Shown here in pieces: positions 7,036 to 14,060 of a stretch of 14,072 nt of DNA. The translations under genes were made by a program, and so were the position numbers. The stretch is from M3007 sp046153695 (lineage in GTDB: Bacteria > Bacteroidota > Bacteroidia > Chitinophagales > Saprospiraceae). The stretch lies in contig JBJXEZ010000107.1 in the NCBI GenBank assembly GCA_046153695.1, positions 1 to 14,072 of the forward strand, in the 5' to 3' direction. Position 1 is the first letter of the stretch. Each line of letters opens with the position of its first letter. The notes below the pieces were generated by a model that did no database searches, was not told where the DNA came from, and worked only from the letters and a program-made list of their open reading frames with translations.

Positions 7036-7548
7036 TTACGTGGTCACGCGGGGTTGTTGAAAAACGCCCAATGAACCGCAAGTGGCGCAGTTGTGAAGCA
7101 GGGTCGAGGCAATTTGGGTTGCCTCGGCTCTGCGGCCACGGGCCACAAGTTTCCCTTCCGGGCCAAACAAAAAATAACTGCCGGGGCGAGCATCGAATGC
7201 CTCGGCAAGGCCGCCAGTGATGTCGAGCAGGGCTATTCCCGGAAAACAGCCTTCCACTGGAGGCGTTTTGAGCACCGTTACCACACGGACGCGAGCGTAT
7301 TTTTCTTTCAACTGGTTTTGTAACCGCAGTCCCTCCTCCGCACTCGGAGCAAAGTGGAACACGGTAGTTGCTTGCTCAACTAGCTGGCGCAAATAACCGC
7401 TGCGCAAATTTTCGCCTACAAACAGCACACAAGGGCGGTCGCCTATCTCCGTGCCCACTACCGGGGCCTTGGCTGACCATGAATCGCCGGGGTTGTTCCT
7501 TTCGGCGGCGGGGATAGAAAATACCTGTACCAAACGTTTGATGTCCAT
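7036..7548 (-). CDS. Cytoplasmic protein of unknown function, thioredoxin-fold-like tail
   Basis: The 170-residue product has no signal peptide or membrane segment. A strand-rich core (RPCVLFVGENLR, ARVRVVTVLK, GIALLDITGG) is followed by GSYFLFGPEGKLVARGRRA, which recalls the thioredoxin-like dimerisation domain at the C-terminus of flavin aromatic hydroxylases (a final strand pair with RPDG-type turn). That resemblance is weak and rests on pattern only. A CxxC (Cys154, Cys157) lies near the C-terminus, but in a stretch that may be a non-conserved extension. The gene runs against the T9SS gene, and their 3' ends overlap by 39 bp (7036-7074). The ATG at 7546-7548 has a poor -7-like box upstream (CAACTTTG on the - strand, 7569-7576). 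It stands alone with 269 bp of non-coding DNA upstream. Coding status is likely; function unknown. Confidence 0.6.
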   Translation of the reverse strand: MDIKRLVQVFSIPAAERNNPGDSWSAKAPVVGTEIGDRPCVLFVGENLRSGYLRQLVEQATTVFHFAPSAEEGLRLQNQLKEKYARVRVVTVLKTPPVEGCFPGIALLDITGGLAEAFDARPGSYFLFGPEGKLVARGRRAEATQIASTLLHNCATCGSLGVFQQPRVTT

Positions 7549-7817
7549 GATGCTTTGAATTTACAGGACAAAGTTGGGCGGAAGGGCAGTAGCCGATGTT
7601 CAAGGAAACGGCAACAAGGGTAAAAAAGAGTAAAAACGGGTAGGCTCTAAAATCGCGGTTTTGAAGATCGTTTTATGCTTAGGAACGCCACATCCATGCT
7701 TTGTCGGACATCATGTTGCCCTGCGAGCAGTTGCCGTCGGGTATTTACACCATGTCCGTTCGGACAAAAGAAGCGGTGGTTCGGCGGTTGGTTGCGATAC
7801 AACGGTAAGAGGCGTTA
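7549..7817. other. Non-coding interval with two related palindromes
   Basis: This gap of 269 bp lies between the 7548 start and the 3' end of purF, both on the - strand. TGTCGGACA (7702-7710) and TGTCCGTTCGGACA (7753-7766) are palindromes sharing half sites TGTC/GACA, 51 bp apart, and could be operator sites for the gene starting at 7548. No T-run terminator for purF is visible. Short open frames here have no support. Confidence 0.35.
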
Positions 7818-9719
7818 TCAATACGCCCGCTCGTCCCGATCTTCCATAAAATTCATGAAAGCCCGGTTCACGACCCGGTTGCCGCCGGGCGTAGGGTAGC
7901 GCCCGGAGAAATACCAGTCGCCCCGGTTTTTGGGGCAGGCGGCGTGCAGACCATCGAGGGTTTGAAATATGACCTGTACCTCCGATTTGATCCCGGGCGG
8001 TGTGACTAATTTGGCCACACGAGCGCTGATTTCACTGTATTCGAAATGGTTGTACAGGGGTATCACTTCATTTTGAACCATCTCGGCAGGCAGGTTTTCC
8101 GAAGCCTTGCAGCGTTTGTAGGCTTCGTCCAGCAGGTGTTCCCGTGCGGTTTCGCGGAGTAGGTGAACAAGCGCCTGGAAGGCTACGAAATCCTTCATTT
8201 TACTCATGTCTATGCCATAACAGTCGGGGAAGCGGATTTGCGGCGCGCTGGACAGGATGATGATTTTCTTGGGGTGGAGCCGGGCGGTGATGGTCACAAT
8301 GCTGTCGCGCAGGGTGGTTCCGCGCACGATGGAGTCATCAAGCAGCACCACCGTGTCGCGGTTGTTTTCGACGAGGCCATAGGTGACATCGTACACATAG
8401 CTCACCATGTTGTTTCGGCTTTTGGTGTCCGCTATGAACGTGCGCTGTTTTTCGTCCTTGTGAACGAGTTTTTCCACACGCGGCCTGTGATCAAGAATGC
8501 TTTTGATCTTTTCCGGGGAGAGTTCCTTGTTTTCATGGAGTTGCAGAATCTGCTCTTGTTTCCACAGGTTTAGGGCTTTGTCCAAGCCCTCAGCCAGTCC
8601 TTGAAAGGCGACCTCGGCGGTATTGGGGATGAAGGAAAAAACGGTATGATCGAGGTCGTAGTTGACGGCTTCCAACACAGGGCGGGCGAGGGTTTCGCCC
8701 AATTTTTTGCGTTCCTGATAAATTTCACGGTCATTGCCGCGACTGAAATAGATCCGCTCGAAGGAGCAGGCGCGGTGTTCGCGGTGATCGGCAAAGGCCT
8801 GCTCGCTTACGGCACCGTGGCACTTGACGATGAGGGCATGGCCCGGCTTGAGTTCCCGAACCGTGTTGAAGCGCACATTGAACACCGTTTGGATCGCAGC
8901 CCGTTCAGAAGCGGCTACCACCACTTCGTCGTCCTGATACCAGTAAGCCGGGCGGATGCCGTTGGGGTCGCGGACGAGAAAGGCATCGCCGTGGCCGATA
9001 AGGCCTCCCAGCACATAGCCACCATCAAATTTTTTGCAGGCCCGGCGCAGCAGGCGCTGGATGTCGAGGTTTTCAAAAATAAGGTTGTTGATATCCTGGT
9101 TGGAGTAACCGTCGGGTTTGTACCAGGTATGCAGGCGTTGCACTTCATCGTCGAGGAAATGGCCCATTTTTTCGAGCACAGTGACCGTGTCGCTTTTTTC
9201 CTTTGGATACTGGCCGAGATCAACAAGCTCTTGAAAGAGCTCATCCACATTGGTCATATTGAAGTTTCCGGCAAGCAGGAGGTTTCGGTTTATCCAGTTG
9301 TTTTGGCGGTGGAATGGGTGTACGCGCTCGATACTGTTGTCGCCGTGTGTGCCATAGCGCAGGTGCCCCATGAGCACTTCGCCCGCGTACGGTGCATTGG
9401 ATTTTAGCCAGGCGGTATCTGAAAGGCGTTCGGGCGGTATTTCCCGGATGCGGCCCCACACCATATCGAACAGGTCGGCGAGGTAGGTGTTGGGGGCGTT
9501 GCTGCGTTTTCGGCTGATATAGCGCTCGCCTGGTGCGGGGTTGAGTTTGATGGTGGCTATGCCAGCACCGTCCTGTCCACGGTTGCGCATTTTTTGCAGG
9601 AGCAGCTGCATTTTTTGGACACCGTAAAACGCCGTGCCGTACTTGGACAGGTAAAAATCAAGGGGCTTGAGCAATCGCATTACAGCGATGCCACACTCGT
9701 GCTGGATCTGGTCGCTCAT
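7818..9719 (-). CDS. purF: Amidophosphoribosyltransferase (long Bacteroidota form)
   Basis: The 633-residue protein should catalyse the first committed step of purine synthesis, glutamine + PRPP to 5-phosphoribosylamine, in the cytoplasm. The N-terminal Ntn glutaminase domain starts with MSDQIQHECGIA; Cys9 is the expected nucleophile once an 8-residue leader is removed. It also has NRGQDGAGI, GHLRYGTHG and GNFNMTN, the usual class II amidotransferase motifs. The C-terminal phosphoribosyltransferase domain has VVLLDDSIVRGTT with Asp461-Asp462, the PRPP loop. At 633 residues it is about 130 longer than E. coli PurF; extra segments lie in both domains (for example around 190-230 and after 560). 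This length is what I expect of the second PurF-like family of Bacteroidota, whose exact role beside a standard PurF is not certain. It has a perfect TAnnTTTG on its strand upstream, so it need not depend on the gene 60 bp before it. Confidence 0.88.
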   Translation of the reverse strand: MSDQIQHECGIAVMRLLKPLDFYLSKYGTAFYGVQKMQLLLQKMRNRGQDGAGIATIKLNPAPGERYISRKRSNAPNTYLADLFDMVWGRIREIPPERLSDTAWLKSNAPYAGEVLMGHLRYGTHGDNSIERVHPFHRQNNWINRNLLLAGNFNMTNVDELFQELVDLGQYPKEKSDTVTVLEKMGHFLDDEVQRLHTWYKPDGYSNQDINNLIFENLDIQRLLRRACKKFDGGYVLGGLIGHGDAFLVRDPNGIRPAYWYQDDEVVVAASERAAIQTVFNVRFNTVRELKPGHALIVKCHGAVSEQAFADHREHRACSFERIYFSRGNDREIYQERKKLGETLARPVLEAVNYDLDHTVFSFIPNTAEVAFQGLAEGLDKALNLWKQEQILQLHENKELSPEKIKSILDHRPRVEKLVHKDEKQRTFIADTKSRNNMVSYVYDVTYGLVENNRDTVVLLDDSIVRGTTLRDSIVTITARLHPKKIIILSSAPQIRFPDCYGIDMSKMKDFVAFQALVHLLRETAREHLLDEAYKRCKASENLPAEMVQNEVIPLYNHFEYSEISARVAKLVTPPGIKSEVQVIFQTLDGLHAACPKNRGDWYFSGRYPTPGGNRVVNRAFMNFMEDRDERAY

Positions 9720-9751
9720 CGTGAGTGATGGAAATTGGGAAGGCGGAGGCG

Positions 9752-9759
9752 CAAAGGTA
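9752..9759 (-). promoter_or_regulatory. -7 box of a purF promoter
   Basis: CAAAGGTA on the + strand reads TACCTTTG on the - strand, a perfect TAnnTTTG, 32 bp before the ATG of purF. No well-spaced TTG was found for the -33 element, so the promoter is only partly supported. Confidence 0.45.
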
Positions 9760-9779
9760 GGATTTCGTCGGCAAGAAGT

Positions 9780-10505
9780 CTACTCGTAAACAACCTTACG
9801 CAGCAGACGGATACCAAACGAAATCTCGAGCGAAAGGTTTCGAATGCTGAGCTCCTGCACGGGTATCGTCTGGCCGGGATTGAACGGGTCAATGAGGTTG
9901 CCGAATGCCGGACGGTAATATTGCAGCAAAAAATCGGGGTGTACCGAAATGGTCAGTTGCCCGCCAATGAGGTCGCTGAACGGAAACTCAATGCCCCCAC
10001 CCGCCGATGCGCCTACCATCCAGCGGTTCATAGCCCCGATACTGGGGTAGTAGGCTGCGAGGTAAATATTTTGCGATACGCCCAACTCGTCAATGTTTGT
10101 GCTCAGCGTATAATCGCCACGGAGGCCACCGTAGTAAAAATACTTGGTCTTTTCGCCGAGCGGAAATTTCTGCTTGTAGCCGAGGATGAGTGACAGGTTG
10201 TTGAACCTGAATTCTTCGGAAATTGTCTCTACGCCACCGCCTAACGTCTGGAGGAAACGCAGGCGGGTGGCGCTGCCGCGAACGTGGTATCCGATCTGGG
10301 CAAAAATAGAGTTGCGGTCATCGTCGTTGTTGACCGACTCGATGGACAGGGCGGCGTGGTTTTTGAACAACGGCTGCCGATCGAAGTAGTTGGCCCAACG
10401 CTGAAAGCCCATGCTCAGGCCACCGTGAAAAACGTAAGCGGTGGATTGAGCATTGATTTGACCAAAAACTACCAGCCAAAAGAGGAAAGTGAATACAAAG
10501 CGCAT
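9780..10505 (-). CDS. Outer-membrane beta-barrel protein
   Basis: The 241-residue product begins MRFVFTFLFWLVVFGQINAQ, a signal peptide cleaved before QS. The rest consists of alternating amphipathic strands with aromatic girdle residues and glycines (FHGGLSMGFQRW, KYFYYGGLRGDYTL, RWMVGASAGGGIEF, LSLEISFGIRLLRKVVYE). It ends on a strand, as expected of a porin-like barrel of 8-10 strands inserted by BamA. It looks like the outer-membrane beta-barrel (PorT-like) group of Bacteroidota; the specific role is unknown. The ATG at 10505 is preferred over one 30 bp upstream because it starts the signal peptide directly. A TAC-TTTG box on the - strand (10526-10532) is a partial promoter match. It lies 60 bp upstream of purF in the same direction and is divergent from the M3 peptidase. 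Confidence 0.82.
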   Translation of the reverse strand: MRFVFTFLFWLVVFGQINAQSTAYVFHGGLSMGFQRWANYFDRQPLFKNHAALSIESVNNDDDRNSIFAQIGYHVRGSATRLRFLQTLGGGVETISEEFRFNNLSLILGYKQKFPLGEKTKYFYYGGLRGDYTLSTNIDELGVSQNIYLAAYYPSIGAMNRWMVGASAGGGIEFPFSDLIGGQLTISVHPDFLLQYYRPAFGNLIDPFNPGQTIPVQELSIRNLSLEISFGIRLLRKVVYE

Positions 10506-10595
10506 ATTTGTCTTGATTTTGGCCACAAAGTACAACGCTCCGTGCTGTAGAGAAAACCTTGGTCAGGTTTCGACAGCAAACTCCACTGAGCGCCC

Positions 10596-10603
10596 TACAT
10601 TTG
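10596..10603 (+). promoter_or_regulatory. -7 box for the M3 peptidase/DUF4159 operon
   Basis: TACATTTG is a perfect TAnnTTTG, 24 bp before the ATG at 10628. A weak TTTC at 10568-10571 (24 bp spacing) is the only -33 candidate. It lies in the 122-bp divergent region shared with the beta-barrel gene. Confidence 0.5.
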
Positions 10604-10627
10604 CCCTCCCAATCCAACTATCTTATC

Positions 10628-12355
10628 ATGACTATGAATGCCTCCCGACCCTCGGCTACAAATACGTTTGACCAGTTCCCCTATACCCGCCCGGACCTGC
10701 AAGCCGCGACGGAGGCGTTCGACGCGCTCCTGGTGGCATTTGACAGCGCCACCACAGTGGCCGAACAAAGCCGTATTCTGATGCAGATGAACGGCATGCG
10801 GCAGGAGTTCACTTCTATGCACAGCCTGTGTGTGATCCGCCATACCTCCAATACCCGTGACCCGTACTACGAGAGCGAAAACACGTACTTCGACGAGTCG
10901 CTACCAGATTTTGAGGCGCTCAACGACCGCATGTACCGGAGCCTGCTGGCCTCGCCGCACCGTGCCGAATTGGAAAAAAAACACGGTTCGCACCTGTTTG
11001 TACTGGCCGAACTGGCCCTTAAAACGTTTCGCCCGGAAATTCAAAAAGACCTGCAGGAAGAAAATACGCTCGGCTCCGAGTACACCAAACTGAAGGCCAA
11101 AGCCAATATCGAGTTTGACGGCACGACGTACAACCTGAGTAGTTTTGTCCCCGTGGAACAGTCCGACGACCGCTCCATTCGCCGCCGTGCCGCCGCCGCC
11201 AAGTGGGCTTTTTTTGAAAAAAACGCGCCCATCGTAGAGCCGCTGTTCGACCACCTGGTACAGGCACGCCATCGCATTGCCCGGGCGTTGGGGTACGATA
11301 ATTTCGTGCCCGTTGGATACGCCCGTATGCGCCGCTCCGACTACACTCCCGATCTGGTGGCCAATTTTCGCCGCCAGGTGCGCGACATCGTGGTGCCACT
11401 GGCTTCCGAACTGTACGAACGCCAGCGCCGCCGCCTCGGCATTGACCATCTTTGCTACTACGACGAGGAGTACCAGTTTGCCTCTGGCAATCCCAAACCC
11501 GTTGGAACCCCCGACGAGATCGTAGCCAACGCTGCCCGTATGTACAGCACGCTTTCGCCCGAAACCGACGTGTTTTTTCGCCGTATGCAAGATGCCCGCC
11601 TCATGGACCTGGTGAACCGCGACGGTAAAGCCACAGGCGGCTATTGTACCTATATGCAGCAGTTTGAGGCTCCGTTCATTTTTTCCAATTTCAATGGGAC
11701 CAGCGGTGATATTGATGTGCTTACCCACGAGGCCGGGCACGCGTTTCAGGTGTGGAGCAGCCGCCACTTTGAGTTCGATGAATACCATTGGCCCACGAGC
11801 GATGCCGCCGAAATCCACTCCATGAGCATGGAGCTGTTTACCTGGCCCTGGATGCAGCTGTTCTTTGGACCAAGCACCGAAAAATACTACTTCCTGCACC
11901 TCGCCGGAGCCATCAAGTTTTTGCCCTACGGCGTGGCCGTAGATGAGTTCCAGCATATTATTTATGAAAACCCCGACATGACAGCCGCCGAACGCAACAC
12001 CGTTTGGCGGAATTTGGAAAAAACCTACCTACCCCACCGTAACTACGACGGAAACACGTTTTTGGAAAACGGCGGGTTTTGGCAAAAGCAAAACCACATC
12101 TTCAACTCGCCGTTTTACTACATTGACTACGCCCTGGCCCAAATATGTGCGCTCCAGTTTTGGAAGCGCGACCGCGAAAACCACGGCACAGCCTGGGCTG
12201 ACTACCTGCGCCTTTGTCAGGCCGGTGGCAGCCGCTCATTTCTCGGCTTAGTCCAACTGGCTAATCTGCGCTCCCCGTTTGACGACGGCTGCGTAGCCTC
12301 TGTTGTGGCTGAAATCAGGCGTTACCTGGACGGTATTGATGACTCTAATTTTTGA
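10628..12355 (+). CDS. M3 family oligoendopeptidase
   Basis: The 575-residue cytoplasmic zinc peptidase, of the oligoendopeptidase F/thimet class, would trim short peptides. The zinc site is complete: H-E-A-G-H at His367-Glu368-His371 within DVLTHEAGHAF, and the third ligand Glu395 in DAAEIHSMSMELF, the usual spacing for M3. The downstream segment HRNYDGN...HIFNSPFYYIDYALAQICA supplies the conserved His and Tyr residues that bind substrate. An all-helical N-terminal half (residues 1-200, rich in charged residues) forms the M3 clam-shell lobe. There is no signal peptide. Length matches Bacteroidota M3 peptidases of about 565-575 residues. The start at 10628 lies 24 bp past a perfect -7 box; an upstream start at 10559 would precede that promoter, and ATG 10634 is an equally possible start. 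The next gene begins 17 bp after the stop, suggesting cotranscription. Confidence 0.92.
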   Translation: MTMNASRPSATNTFDQFPYTRPDLQAATEAFDALLVAFDSATTVAEQSRILMQMNGMRQEFTSMHSLCVIRHTSNTRDPYYESENTYFDESLPDFEALNDRMYRSLLASPHRAELEKKHGSHLFVLAELALKTFRPEIQKDLQEENTLGSEYTKLKAKANIEFDGTTYNLSSFVPVEQSDDRSIRRRAAAAKWAFFEKNAPIVEPLFDHLVQARHRIARALGYDNFVPVGYARMRRSDYTPDLVANFRRQVRDIVVPLASELYERQRRRLGIDHLCYYDEEYQFASGNPKPVGTPDEIVANAARMYSTLSPETDVFFRRMQDARLMDLVNRDGKATGGYCTYMQQFEAPFIFSNFNGTSGDIDVLTHEAGHAFQVWSSRHFEFDEYHWPTSDAAEIHSMSMELFTWPWMQLFFGPSTEKYYFLHLAGAIKFLPYGVAVDEFQHIIYENPDMTAAERNTVWRNLEKTYLPHRNYDGNTFLENGGFWQKQNHIFNSPFYYIDYALAQICALQFWKRDRENHGTAWADYLRLCQAGGSRSFLGLVQLANLRSPFDDGCVASVVAEIRRYLDGIDDSNF

Positions 12356-12372
12356 CAAAACACACCAAAAAT

Positions 12373-13026
12373 ATGCTTCGCAACCTGCTGCTCGCCAGCC
12401 TGCTCCTCTTGCCATTTGCTTTGCGCTCCCAACAGCCCACACTGCAACTCGCCCTGCTCAAGTATGCTGGCGGCGGCGATTGGTACAACGACGTTAATTC
12501 CCTGAAAAACCTCGCCCGGTTCTGCAACCAGAACCTGCGTACCAACTTCAACCAGGAGTACGTCATTGTAGAGCCGGGTAGCGCCGATATTTTCAACTAC
12601 CCTATCGTGTACGCTACTGGCCACGGCAATATGCTGTTCAGCGATCTGGAGGCCCGCAACCTCCGCGCATACCTCGAGGGCGGCGGCTTTCTTATCCTGA
12701 ACGACGACTTCGGCCTGGACCCGTTCGTGCGCCCGGCCATGAAAAAAGTTTTTCCCGAACTTGACCTCGTGGAGCTCCCCTTCGCCCACCCCATCTACAA
12801 CCAAAAATATGTGTTCAAAAACGGTCTGCCGAAAATACACGAGCACGATGGCAAGCCCGCCCAGGGCTTCGGCCTGTTCTGGCAGGGCCGCCTGGTGTGC
12901 TACTACAATTTCGAGACTGACCTCGGCGACGGCTGGGACGACGTACACAACGACCCTCAGGATATGCGTACCAAGGCGTTGCAAATGGGGGCGAACATTG
13001 TGCAGTTTGTGTTCGGGGCGCAGTAG
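12373..13026 (+). CDS. DUF4159 domain-containing secreted protein
   Basis: The 217-residue product starts MLRNLLLASLLLLPFALRSQQ, a signal peptide. The mature protein matches the DUF4159 pattern from start to end: LKYAGGGDWYND at the N-terminus, PIVYATGHGNMLFSD, LRAYLEGGGFLILNDDFG, the FAHPIYN stretch and a terminal MGANIVQFVF helix. DUF4159 has a class I glutamine amidotransferase-like (flavodoxin-like) fold, but its biochemical role is not established; here it would act in the periplasm or envelope. In many Bacteroidota it neighbours MoxR/VWA genes; here it is paired with an M3 peptidase instead. ATG 12373 is used; an in-frame TTG at 12352 overlapping the upstream stop codon would spoil the signal peptide. 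No U-run terminator is evident downstream, where it meets the convergent 13114 gene. Confidence 0.88.
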   Translation: MLRNLLLASLLLLPFALRSQQPTLQLALLKYAGGGDWYNDVNSLKNLARFCNQNLRTNFNQEYVIVEPGSADIFNYPIVYATGHGNMLFSDLEARNLRAYLEGGGFLILNDDFGLDPFVRPAMKKVFPELDLVELPFAHPIYNQKYVFKNGLPKIHEHDGKPAQGFGLFWQGRLVCYYNFETDLGDGWDDVHNDPQDMRTKALQMGANIVQFVFGAQ

Positions 13027-13113
13027 TCATTTCGTTTCCATTCGTCTCGGTTTGCCTTTCCGAAGGAATCCGTCCGTGCTACGGAGGGGTTACACGAGGT
13101 GCCCGGCACAATC
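13027..13113. other. Short convergent intergenic DNA with small inverted repeats
   Basis: The 87 bp between two converging genes hold TCCGT-GCT-ACGGA (13073-13085) and GTGCC-C-GGCAC (13099-13109). Neither is followed by a T-run on the + strand. The G/C-rich, palindrome-dense texture resembles dispersed intergenic repeats rather than a normal terminator. Confidence 0.3.
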
Positions 13114-13932
13114 CTACCTGCCTCTCAACCCCAATTCCTCAACCTTCCGTTCCGCCGGCTCAATAACCCGTTCCACCAATTCAGCCAACATGGACTCCGG
13201 TGTTTCGTAAGCATACAACGGCAGCACCCAGGGGTAGTGTTTGAAATGCTCAAACATGGCGTATTCTTGTTGATTTTGCAGAATAATAGGCAAAACTGGT
13301 AGCGAAGGTGAGAAGGGTATGATATGACTCAGTTCCTGTGGGATACTCTTTGCATCGGTCAGGTCAGCAATAACAAAACGCGACATTTTCGCCAAAATCG
13401 AGATCGTTTCGGTCAGATCTCGGCTGGCCGGCTTTTCAAAATCAAACAGGATGGGCAGGTAGTTGCGGGCACGAAGGGCATCTTTGATGGCATCCAAAAG
13501 TGATTTCCGGTCTGCTGTGAAGTGCCCTAAAATCAAAACGGCCTTGGAAGTAAGGGTGTCTATCACATTGCGGATGTTCTGATTGTTGAGCAGGAAGTAG
13601 ACGAATTGGGCTACTTCCAGGTCGTCTACCGTTATCTCTGTTTTCTCTTCCGGCGTAATCACCAGGTTGTGCTGGATCAGGCCTTCTTTCTTGATATCCC
13701 AAACCGAAATCCCGTAAATTTTAGCGCCTTCAAGGTTAGCCCCCGTCAAATTTGTTCCAATTAACACGGCTTGTGTCAGATCGGCAGCGCTCAGGTTGGC
13801 GCCGCTCAGGTCGAAACCATTCAGGTCGGCATGGTTCAAATTCGGGGAAATATCTATGTTTTTAGTTCGCCAGGCATTCCACTGCTCTATGCCTGATTTT
13901 AAAAGATCCAAGTGTTCCTGATTCCACCACAT
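13114..13932 (-). CDS. Pentapeptide-repeat protein with TIR/deoxyribosyltransferase-like domain
   Basis: The 272-residue protein has no signal peptide. Residues about 30-75 form a short pentapeptide-repeat stack (A-D-L-N-G, D-L-S-G-A, N-L-S-A-A, D-L-T-Q-A, N-L-T-G-A, N-L-E-G-A). A linker (76-130) follows, then an alpha/beta domain at about 131-260. The latter has AVLILGHFTADRKSLLDAI, YLPILFDFEKPASRDLTET (Asp164, Asp172, Glu175) and RFVIADLTDAKSIPQEL (Asp190, Glu200). This layout, a first strand with nucleotide-binding turn, D-x-T-E-T helix and A-D-L-T plus a later Glu, is what TIR and nucleoside deoxyribosyltransferase-like folds show, so NAD or nucleotide binding or cleavage is plausible. 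Function is inference; a signalling or defence role is possible. Start ATG 13930-13932. No clear promoter was found. It converges with the DUF4159 gene. Confidence 0.8.
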   Translation of the reverse strand: MWWNQEHLDLLKSGIEQWNAWRTKNIDISPNLNHADLNGFDLSGANLSAADLTQAVLIGTNLTGANLEGAKIYGISVWDIKKEGLIQHNLVITPEEKTEITVDDLEVAQFVYFLLNNQNIRNVIDTLTSKAVLILGHFTADRKSLLDAIKDALRARNYLPILFDFEKPASRDLTETISILAKMSRFVIADLTDAKSIPQELSHIIPFSPSLPVLPIILQNQQEYAMFEHFKHYPWVLPLYAYETPESMLAELVERVIEPAERKVEELGLRGR

Positions 13933-13987
13933 GCTGCGTTAGTACCGATGAAAGAATAACCTCCCGATTTGGAAGGGCTAATTGGGC

Positions 13988-14060
13988 GGCATTCTGCGTT
14001 GCTCGTCAGTTGCGTAGCCCTACTATGCGCCTTCCTCGCGCCTTGCCTGCCACCAAATTA
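13988..14060. repeat. Candidate dispersed intergenic repeat at the right edge
   Basis: The 140 bp upstream of the pentapeptide gene contain no open frame with support. The part at about 13988-14060 is GC-rich with several short near-repeats (GCGTTGCTCG, TTGCGTAG, CTATGCGCC, CTCGCGCC). GCGTAG pairs with CTATGC around a CCCTA loop. Texture and composition look like a dispersed intergenic repeat cut by the window edge; only a genome search can confirm that. Confidence 0.35.

Larger units (their letters stand above)
4363..7074 (+). pseudogene. T9SS-exported PKD/HYR-repeat surface protein, interrupted by in-frame TAG
   Basis: One reading frame of 903 codons starts at ATG 4363 and is broken only by TAG at 4552-4554 (codon 64). 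The 63 residues before it hold the signal peptide (MKTSLTSSAISFLLALVVVVSG and on, cleaved near FAQ). After it the same frame continues with YRNGPFNNPDTSC and a domain of about 220 residues. Two PKD-like modules follow (about 289-367 and 372-450), then HYR-like repeats (about 453-531, 532-610 and part of a third to 644), a spacer domain, and a type A sorting domain (about 807-888, ITLAPNP to KRFAVYR). A further 15 residues follow the sorting domain. An automatic caller would begin at GTG 4615, but that is an internal valine and leaves no signal peptide. Intact, it would be an adhesin-like cell-surface protein. As written it is a pseudogene unless the TAG is read through or is a sequencing error. 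Confidence 0.75.

Noticed and set aside
4615..7074. A separate complete gene starting at GTG 4615
   Set aside because: No signal peptide although the protein ends in a T9SS sorting domain. The frame is open upstream to the TAG and continues a domain whose beginning lies before 4615.
8601..9407. 268-codon open frame on the + strand
   Set aside because: It is antisense to the purF-type gene, which has clear catalytic motifs across the same DNA; stop-poor antisense frames are common at this GC content.
10901..11956. 351-codon open frame on the - strand
   Set aside because: It lies entirely inside the M3 peptidase gene, whose zinc motif and full-length similarity are unambiguous. The antisense frame has low-complexity composition and no promoter or signal.
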